Below are positions 58,237 to 64,000 of a stretch of 64,000 nt of DNA, one piece after another. Position 1 is the stretch's first letter, and the number at the start of each line of letters is the position of its first letter. The notes below the pieces were generated by a model. The model ran no database searches. It had not been told where the DNA came from and was given only the letters and a program-made list of their open reading frames with translations. The DNA is taken from assembly GCF_025165815.1 (NCBI RefSeq), contig NZ_JAFFZE010000012.1:62001-126000 (forward strand), in the 5' to 3' direction. Source of the stretch: Actinophytocola gossypii. Its GTDB lineage: Bacteria; Actinomycetota; Actinomycetes; Mycobacteriales; Pseudonocardiaceae. Made by a program: the position numbers and the translations under genes.

Positions 58237-58575
58237 ATGCCAGAGCCGGTCCTGATCTCGATCGCCGCCGCACTCGCCGGAAAGGCGGTGAGCGGCCTCT
58301 ACGAGTTCGTCAAGCGGAAGTTCACCGACCGGCCGGGAGCGGTGAGCACCCTGGAGGCCGCGGCAGGGGCCGAAGCCGACTCCCCCGAAGTGGCCGCGCT
58401 CGGCGAGGAACTGGCCCGCGCCGAGGCCGAGGACCCCGACTTCGCGGCGGAACTGCGCGAACGCTGGCGGACCGCCTCGGTCGAACAGCACGGCGGCGTC
58501 AACAACCAGATCTCCGGAACCGTCTCCGGCAAGGTCGTCCAGGCCCGCGACATCCGAGGCGACATCTCGTTCTGA
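58237..58575 (+). CDS. small adaptor with RHIM-like amyloid motif
   Basis: A 112-residue protein. The N-terminal ~75 residues are helical (LISIAAALAGKAVSGLYEFV; EVAALGEELARAEAEDPDFA). The last 24 residues read as a beta-arcade amyloid motif (89-108): NNQISGTVSGKVVQARDIRG. The spaced Asn/Gly and central V-V-Q-A match the RHIM-like bacterial amyloid signalling motifs described next to NLR-type genes in multicellular bacteria. Such motifs template one another to transmit activation. The gene precedes a VMAP cassette and a STAND NTPase, so it is plausibly the adaptor or switch. GGGGAG precedes ATG 58237. Confidence 0.7.
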   Translation: MPEPVLISIAAALAGKAVSGLYEFVKRKFTDRPGAVSTLEAAAGAEADSPEVAALGEELARAEAEDPDFAAELRERWRTASVEQHGGVNNQISGTVSGKVVQARDIRGDISF

Positions 58576-58591
58576 CGAATCGAATTCGTCA
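58573..58591. promoter_or_regulatory. inverted repeat in the leader of the cyclase-VMAP gene
   Basis: TGACGAAT and ATTCGTCA, separated by CGA, form a perfect 8-base inverted repeat beginning at the adaptor stop codon. A -10-like CATAAT follows at 58622-58627, ahead of the GTG at 58660. It may be an operator or a weak terminator within the cassette. Confidence 0.35.
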
Positions 58592-58659
58592 TTTGACGTG
58601 ATCCACCGCGCCGCGTGGCGCCATAATCGCTCCGACGCCGTTGCCGGGAGGGATGGCCA

Positions 58660-60456
58660 GTGACGTTGAGGACACCGGCTCTCCACCGCACGATCGTGGT
58701 CGTCGACGTCCCCGGATTCACGCACCAGGCGCGGAACCTGCCCGACCGGCTGGACGTGCGCAACGGCATGTACGACGTGCTGAACAAGGCGTTCACGGAG
58801 TCGGGTGTCGACTACGACTCGTGCGCCACCGAGGATCGGGGCGACGGCATGCTGATCCTGCTCCCGCCCGACACGGCCAAGAGCACGGTCGCCGACCGGC
58901 TGCCGGACCGGATCGTCGCCGCGCTCCGCCGGTACAACTCGACCCGTATTCCCCAGGCGCAGTTCCAGCTGCGGGTCGGCATCACCTCCGGCGACGTCCT
59001 GCACGACGGCAACGGCTGGGTGGGCGCCGCGGTCGACCTCGCGTTCCGGATCCTGGACGCACCCGCCGCGAAGGCCATGCTGGCCGAGTCCGACCGGATG
59101 GTCGCCCTCATCTCGTCCGAACAGTTCTTCACCGAGGTGATCGAGGTCGACCCCGGCATGGTGCCCGAGTCGTACCGTCGGATCGACGTGACGGTGAAGA
59201 CCTTCTCCGGGACCGCCCGGCTACGCCTACTGGGTGACAGGGCCTCGCTCGCGCCGGAATCGCCGTCACCCGAACGGATGCGGATCGAGCCGCCCGGTCC
59301 CGTGCTGGAACTGCTCCCGCCCGCGGAGCTGAACGCCCTGCGCGACTGCCTCACGCTCGTCGAGTCCCCTCGGCTCGCGCTGATCGTGAGCCGCGCCGCC
59401 GGGCCGGCGATTCCCGCGCCCCGGCAGGACGAGGTGCGCGACGCCTGGGAGGCGTTCAACTACCTGCGGGACTTCAACGCCGGCCCGGACGGGGTCCCGC
59501 CCGCCTTCGCGTTCCTGACCCTGCTGGTCAAGGAGGTCGACGACGTGCCGGCCGACGTCGCCGCGTCGGTCACCGCATGGCTGGGCGACCAGACCCGCCG
59601 GATGCGGCTCGGGTCCGCGGTGGAGGAGCGGCGAGCGGCCCAGGCGCCGCTGCCGGACCGCCCGCACCTGTACCTGACGATCATGCTGGAGCCGGACCCG
59701 ATCGACCCGGAGCGCTGCACGCTCGCGTACTGGCGGCAGGACGACCCGGAGGTGTGGCCGCCGACGCTCGGCACCGTCCGCGAGGTCCTGCTCGACGACG
59801 TGGAGTTCCGGGTCGACGACGTCATCCTCGACGCGGAGGGCGTGTGGTCCGGGCAGAGCATCTCGGCCGCCGTGGAATTCCTGCTCCCCCGGGCATTGCT
59901 GCACCTGCCCGTGCAGCGGTGGCACAAGGAACACGCGTCCGGCCAACCGCGGCCGCTTCGGTATGACTACAGAATCAGTGTGCGTTCACTCGAACGGATG
60001 AAAGCCAGGTATTGGCACCGTGCCTGGCACCTCCGGTTCGACTCTATGCTGGAGGATCCGTCCCCGGACCGAATCCACTATTCCGTACCGACCGAGGAGC
60101 ATCCCATCGACGCCGTGCTGAGCGCCGAGCGCTGGGTGGGCCTGGTACTGGCGGAACCTCCGTTCTCCCAACGAGAACCGGGTGCCCCGCCGGACGGGCT
60201 GACCGCCGCCCTGCGCGGTGGCCTGCCCGTGGTCCTCTGGCACCCGGACGCCACCGCCGAGGACCTCCGCGAGTTGGTGACCTGGCTGCTCGACGGCGCG
60301 CGCGGTTTCCTCGAGCTGCCGGACCGCCGGAAAATGGCGAATACGCCGTTCACTGTACCGTTCAATGATTCTCTGGTTCGCGATTTGGTGGTAATGTGGG
60401 ACGATCCGAAAAGAGTAATCGTTCTCGACCAGCCGTTAATCCCGACTCAACAGTAA
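58660..60456 (+). CDS. VMAP protein with class III nucleotide-cyclase-like domain
   Basis: A 598-residue protein. Residues 1-185 form a class III cyclase fold: VVVDVPGFTHQAR (metal Asp16), EDRGDGMLILLP (second metal Asp62), LRVGITSGDVLHDG and GAAVDLAFRIL. In the last motif the usual Asn of the N-x3-R pair is Asp126, while Arg130 is kept. A helical middle region (about 215-320) follows. The C-terminal 335-598 match the VMAP-C domain (HLYLTIMLEPDPIDPERCTL; ISAAVEFLLPRALLHLPVQR; YDYRISVRSLERM). It is predicted to make or bind a cyclic nucleotide when triggered by its MoxR/vWA partners. The 3' end is unusually AT-rich. The GTG start follows GGGAGG. Confidence 0.82.
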   Translation: MTLRTPALHRTIVVVDVPGFTHQARNLPDRLDVRNGMYDVLNKAFTESGVDYDSCATEDRGDGMLILLPPDTAKSTVADRLPDRIVAALRRYNSTRIPQAQFQLRVGITSGDVLHDGNGWVGAAVDLAFRILDAPAAKAMLAESDRMVALISSEQFFTEVIEVDPGMVPESYRRIDVTVKTFSGTARLRLLGDRASLAPESPSPERMRIEPPGPVLELLPPAELNALRDCLTLVESPRLALIVSRAAGPAIPAPRQDEVRDAWEAFNYLRDFNAGPDGVPPAFAFLTLLVKEVDDVPADVAASVTAWLGDQTRRMRLGSAVEERRAAQAPLPDRPHLYLTIMLEPDPIDPERCTLAYWRQDDPEVWPPTLGTVREVLLDDVEFRVDDVILDAEGVWSGQSISAAVEFLLPRALLHLPVQRWHKEHASGQPRPLRYDYRISVRSLERMKARYWHRAWHLRFDSMLEDPSPDRIHYSVPTEEHPIDAVLSAERWVGLVLAEPPFSQREPGAPPDGLTAALRGGLPVVLWHPDATAEDLRELVTWLLDGARGFLELPDRRKMANTPFTVPFNDSLVRDLVVMWDDPKRVIVLDQPLIPTQQ

Positions 60457-60469
60457 GGGGATACCGCGG

Positions 60470-61573
60470 ATGAGCGTGAACGACCAGGACCTGGCGCGGA
60501 CCACCGAACACCGCGTGCCGCGCAACGACGCTCCGGACTGGTGGATCTACCGAGGCACCGGGCGGCCGCCGCACGACATCGACCTCACCGAGCTGCTGCC
60601 GCCGCCCCCGTCCTGGCGGACCTACTCGGGCGGCCCGCTGCCCGACCCCGACCTGCCGCCGCCCGACGACGGCGAGGCCGACCGGCGCCTCGGCACCGAG
60701 TACCACCTGTCCGACACCGACATCGACCCGCACGAGCTGGACATGGTCAACGCCGCGCTCTACCTGCGTCGGCCGCTGCTCGTCACCGGCAACCCCGGCA
60801 TCGGCAAGTCCAGCCTCGCCTACCGCATCGCCCGCGAGCTCGGCCTCGGCCGGGTGCTGCGCTGGCCGATCACCAGCCACGTCACGCTGCGCTCCGGCCT
60901 GTACGACTACGACGCCATCGGCCGCGCCCAGGCCGCCGCCACCACCGCCACCACCGCCGCGGCGCGACAGGGCGACGAACCCGCCGACGAGCCTCCGGTC
61001 GGCGACTTCCTGCGGCTCGGACCGCTCGGCACCGCGTTCCTGCCCAGCCGGCGGCCGCGCGTGCTGCTCATCGACGAGCTGGACAAGTCCGAGGCCGACC
61101 TGCCCAACGACCTGCTCAGCCTGTTCGAGGACGGCGAGTTCACCATTCCCGAACTGGCCAGGGTCCGCACCAGGTCGCCCGAGGTCACCGTGCACACCGC
61201 CGACCCGCACCGCACCGCGGCCGTCGTCGACGGCCGGGTCGCCTGCCACGCCTTCCCCGTCGTCGTCATGACCAGCAACGGCGAACGGGAGTTCCCCCCG
61301 GCATTCCTCCGCCGGTGCCTGCAACTGCGCATCCAGAACCCCGACCTCGAGCAGCTCGCCGCGATCGTCGCCAACCACGTGCTCGACCAGAACGGCGAAC
61401 ACCGCGACCGGCTGATCCGCGAGTTCGTCGAACGCAGCAAGGCCGACGGCGGCCTGCCCACCGACCGGCTCCTCGACGCCGTGTACCTCGCCACCTCGGG
61501 CGCCTACCAGCCCGACCAGGTGGCGTGGCCACGACTCGTCGACGCCCTCTGGCACAAACTGACGGTGCGGTGA
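60470..61573 (+). CDS. MoxR-family AAA ATPase of the VMAP system
   Basis: A 367-residue AAA+ ATPase. A Pro/Asp-rich N-terminus (about 1-85) precedes Walker A GNPGIGKS (107-114), Walker B LLIDELDKS (199-207), sensor-1 VMTSNGEREF and an arginine-finger region FPPAFLRRC. A lid domain follows (LEQLAAIVANHVLDQNGEHR). MoxR ATPases act with vWA partners as chaperone-like remodelers; here the vWA protein is encoded next and overlaps by 4 bases (GTGA). The start is 13 bases after the VMAP gene, with AAGGGG upstream. Confidence 0.87.
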   Translation: MSVNDQDLARTTEHRVPRNDAPDWWIYRGTGRPPHDIDLTELLPPPPSWRTYSGGPLPDPDLPPPDDGEADRRLGTEYHLSDTDIDPHELDMVNAALYLRRPLLVTGNPGIGKSSLAYRIARELGLGRVLRWPITSHVTLRSGLYDYDAIGRAQAAATTATTAAARQGDEPADEPPVGDFLRLGPLGTAFLPSRRPRVLLIDELDKSEADLPNDLLSLFEDGEFTIPELARVRTRSPEVTVHTADPHRTAAVVDGRVACHAFPVVVMTSNGEREFPPAFLRRCLQLRIQNPDLEQLAAIVANHVLDQNGEHRDRLIREFVERSKADGGLPTDRLLDAVYLATSGAYQPDQVAWPRLVDALWHKLTVR

Positions 61574-64000
61574 CCGTGGTCAGGCCGGCCGGCGTCCCCG
61601 AGCAGCGTCCCGCACCACCGGCGGAGTCGCCCACCCCGCACGGACGGGACATCGAGGACCTCACCTGGACGGACGTGGCCGACGTCCTGTGGCTGGCCTC
61701 CGCTACGGCCCCGCCTCCGGTTCCCACGCCCGAGGCGCCCGAACCACACGAGCAGCCGCCGCCACCGGTCCCGAGGCCGGAACCCGAGCCGCCGAGGTAC
61801 GACAGCACCGACGTCCCGGTGCCCGCTCCCCCACCGCCGCCGGCACCCGAACCGGTCGCACCCGAGACCGCCGCCGAACCCGCCGGCCGGGCGCCGCGCC
61901 CCGAGCTGCGACTCCTGCCCGGCGACGGCGTGGCGCCGGCCGCGATCGCGCTGCCGAGGTCGCTCGACTTCTTCCGCGCGCTCCGCACGCTGAAACGCGA
62001 CATTCCGTCCCGCCGCGACGGCGATGTCGTACTGGACGAGGAGGCCACCGCCGAACAGGCGGCGGAAACCGGCCTGTGGTGGCCGGTCACGAAATCGAGA
62101 ATGGAACGCTGGCTCGATCTCACGCTGGTCGTCGACAATTCCCCGTCGATGTCCCTGTGGCATTCCCGGGTGGCCGCGTTCGTGGCGCTGCTTGAGCAGT
62201 TGGGGGCGTTTCGCAGCATCCATGTCCGGCTGCTCGACACCGAGCGTTCCGCCGACGGTCCTCGGCCCGTGCTCCGCGGCGGAACGCCCGGCGCCCCGGC
62301 CCGGGACCCCGCCGAGGTGCTCGACTCCTCCGGCCGGCGCGCGGTGCTGCTGCTGACCGACGGCATCGGCGAGGTCTGCCGTCCGGAGGTCCTGCACCCG
62401 GTGCTGTCCAGGTGGGGCAGGCGCATGGCGGTCACCGTCGTGAACCTGCTCCCGCGGTGGCTGTGGGGCCAGGGCGGCCTGGACCCGCACCGGGCGCGGA
62501 TGAACGTCGGTGGCGCGCTGAAACCCAACGCGCGCTGGACGTTCACGCTCTCCGACACGTCGCTGGCGTTCGAGCCGATCGCCCCGCCCGGGGCGGTCCC
62601 GGTGCCGGTCATCGAGCTGCGACCGCGCTGGCTGAGCTGGTGGGCGCGACTCGTGGCCGGGGAGCACCGAGGCGCGGTCGACGGGGCCGTGCTGCTCGCG
62701 ACCGACCGGCCGCGGGCCGCCCGCCGGGAGCCGGCCGACGAGGCCCTGTCGCCCCGCGAGCGGGTGCAGCGGTTCCGGAGCGTCGCGTCGCCGCCTGCGC
62801 TGCGACTGGCGACCCTGCTGGCCGCGCTGCCGGCACGTCTGGATGTGGCCGAGGTGATCGCCCGGCGATTCGTGCCCGAGGCCGGATCGGAACACCTGGG
62901 TGAGCTAGTTGCCTCGGGTCTGGTGGTGTACGCTCCGGAACTCAGGGAAAAGGGGTCCACTTGGGACACTGGTGGCACTCTGGAATTTCCTCAGGCAGTC
63001 CGTGAATTGCTGCTCAGCGGCGCACGGCGTTCGGAGACCGCCAGCGTCGTCAGAGTGGCAGCCGCCCATTTCGGCGAACGGATTCCGGTGCTCGGCCACC
63101 TCCGAGACGCCATCGCCGACCCGCACAACACACCGGACCCCGAGCGCACCCCCGACTCGGCGGACGATGTGGTCCTGGAGGGCGTCGTCATGCGCGCGCT
63201 CTCCGGGCCCTACCTCAGCCGCGCCGACCGGATACGTCACGCCGAACCGCGCGATCCTTCCGTCATCCCGGCTTCTGAATCAATCACGAAACCAATCAAG
63301 AGCCGGCCCGATCCCACTGCGAGCGAACCCATGCGCGAGACGACGACCGAGCGCGTCGATCGGTCCCAGGACCTGGTTCCCGTCCGGCACAGCGACACCG
63401 ACGCCGAACAGGCGACCCGACCGCTCGTGCACCCGTCGGTCTCGGGCAGGACGTTCCCCGAGCGGCAACCGGACGACCCGCCACCGGTGTGGGGAAACGT
63501 CCCGCCCCGCAACCCGAACTTCACCGGCCGGGACGAACTGCTGGAGCAGCTGGAGAAGCGGCTGAACGCGGGCGGCACGACGGCGGTGCTGCCCTCCGCC
63601 CTGCACGGCATGGGCGGCATCGGCAAGACGCACATGGCGACCGAGTACATCTACCGGCACCTGCAGGACTACGACGTCATCTGGTGGATAGACGCCGCGC
63701 AGACCGCCCAGATCCGGGCCGGGTTGACCGAGTTGGCCCGCATGCTCGGGCTGCCGGCCGAGACGAACGTCGCCATACCCGCGGTGCTCGAGGCGCTGCG
63801 CACCGGCCGCCCGTTCCGCCGGTGGCTGCTGGTCTTCGACGCCGCCGACAGCCCGTCGGCGGTGCTGCCGTACTTCCCCCGCAACGGTCCGGGCGAAATC
63901 CTCATCACCTCCCGCAACGCGGACTGGGCCGGAGTGGCCCGCCCGCTCGAGCTCGCGGTGTTCAAGCGCGAGGAGAGCATCGAGCTGCTCGGCCGCCGCG
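61570..64000 (+). CDS. vWA (SAV_2336-like)-NB-ARC fusion STAND protein, 3' end missing
   Basis: At least 810 residues, still open at the window end. A short N-terminal motif (LTWTDVADVLWLASA) is followed by a Pro-rich linker (about 48-105) and a vWA domain with intact MIDAS VVDNSPSMSLW (Asp189, Ser191, Ser193). A helical region comes next. The STAND NTPase follows: GRDELLEQLEKRL, Walker A HGMGGIGKTHMATEYI (from about residue 678), WWIDAAQT and Walker B-type WLLVFDAADSPS, with LITSRNADW. The layout is that of actinobacterial SAV_2336/FxSxx-COOH-system proteins, which normally end in TPR repeats. The GTG start overlaps the MoxR stop. Confidence 0.85.
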   Translation, partial: MTVVRPAGVPEQRPAPPAESPTPHGRDIEDLTWTDVADVLWLASATAPPPVPTPEAPEPHEQPPPPVPRPEPEPPRYDSTDVPVPAPPPPPAPEPVAPETAAEPAGRAPRPELRLLPGDGVAPAAIALPRSLDFFRALRTLKRDIPSRRDGDVVLDEEATAEQAAETGLWWPVTKSRMERWLDLTLVVDNSPSMSLWHSRVAAFVALLEQLGAFRSIHVRLLDTERSADGPRPVLRGGTPGAPARDPAEVLDSSGRRAVLLLTDGIGEVCRPEVLHPVLSRWGRRMAVTVVNLLPRWLWGQGGLDPHRARMNVGGALKPNARWTFTLSDTSLAFEPIAPPGAVPVPVIELRPRWLSWWARLVAGEHRGAVDGAVLLATDRPRAARREPADEALSPRERVQRFRSVASPPALRLATLLAALPARLDVAEVIARRFVPEAGSEHLGELVASGLVVYAPELREKGSTWDTGGTLEFPQAVRELLLSGARRSETASVVRVAAAHFGERIPVLGHLRDAIADPHNTPDPERTPDSADDVVLEGVVMRALSGPYLSRADRIRHAEPRDPSVIPASESITKPIKSRPDPTASEPMRETTTERVDRSQDLVPVRHSDTDAEQATRPLVHPSVSGRTFPERQPDDPPPVWGNVPPRNPNFTGRDELLEQLEKRLNAGGTTAVLPSALHGMGGIGKTHMATEYIYRHLQDYDVIWWIDAAQTAQIRAGLTELARMLGLPAETNVAIPAVLEALRTGRPFRRWLLVFDAADSPSAVLPYFPRNGPGEILITSRNADWAGVARPLELAVFKREESIELLGRR

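Noticed and set aside
1-64000. Scattered TGTGGAC/GTCCACA heptamers, e.g. 4831, 6639, 6871, 12521, 25590, 25947, considered as DnaA-box-like or polar sequence motifs
   Set aside because: The count by eye is not clearly above expectation for this base composition and there is no cluster suggesting an origin.
1-64000. tRNA, rRNA, CRISPR array, insertion sequence or phage attachment site
   Set aside because: No tRNA-like cloverleaf with TTCGA arm, no regularly spaced repeats, no transposase or integrase motif was found on either strand by reading.

Overview
The window is high-GC actinobacterial chromosome, most likely from the Pseudonocardiaceae (Amycolatopsis-like). This is inferred from the strong G/C third-position bias, frequent GTG and occasional TTG starts, an F420-dependent oxidoreductase, STAS/ANTAR regulators, and small families (DUF5313-, DUF6292- and DUF6766-like) that I associate with that group. 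No rRNA, tRNA, CRISPR array, transposase or integrase was seen. The left edge cuts an ABC-F gene and the right edge cuts a large NTPase gene.

Layout. (1) 1-22962 is mostly housekeeping and accessory metabolism: ABC-F protein, GT1-like glycosyltransferase, two STAS proteins and a GAF-ANTAR antiterminator, a DUF2252 protein, a stand-alone LigD-type DNA ligase, F420 oxidoreductase, SRPBCC protein, small membrane proteins, an MHS-type transporter, an ABC exporter, a divergent dehydrogenase/IlvD-Edd dehydratase pair, a divergent Hsp20/regulator pair, and another zinc dehydrogenase. (2) 22966-35670 is an enlarged phosphate-uptake locus. It has pstC-pstA-pstS in one minus-strand cluster and pstB separated from it. 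Between them lie two further PstS-like or large exported proteins, an LAxTG surface protein, a sortase-fold protein lacking the catalytic His and Cys, a transglycosylase and a secreted repetitive protein. (3) 35946-38628 holds a GT4 glycosyltransferase, an SGNH hydrolase and a PEP-mutase/isocitrate-lyase-like enzyme. (4) 38674-45620 encodes three subunits of a Wadjet/MksBEF-like SMC plasmid-defence system (DUF2397, DUF2398 and the TIGR02680 SMC-like ATPase). The usual nuclease subunit JetD is absent, and a PEP-utilising phosphotransferase-like gene follows 4 bases downstream. (5) 48027-49967 holds two membrane transport-type proteins. (6) 49964-55866 is a compact PTS operon in which successive genes abut or overlap: hexose-phosphate kinase, mannitol-type EIICB, EIIA, a zinc dehydrogenase, HPr and Enzyme I. 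An alditol oxidase lies just beyond it, suggesting polyol use.

(7) 58237-64000 is the most interesting region. It is a VMAP-type (vWA-MoxR-associated protein) conflict/signalling cassette. It contains a small protein ending in a RHIM-like amyloid motif, a class III nucleotide-cyclase-like domain fused to a VMAP C-terminal domain, a MoxR AAA ATPase, and a vWA (SAV_2336-like) protein fused to an NB-ARC STAND NTPase that runs off the window. The genes are packed (13-base gap, then a GTGA overlap), which implies one regulated module. All family names come from recognising motifs by eye; no database search was run.
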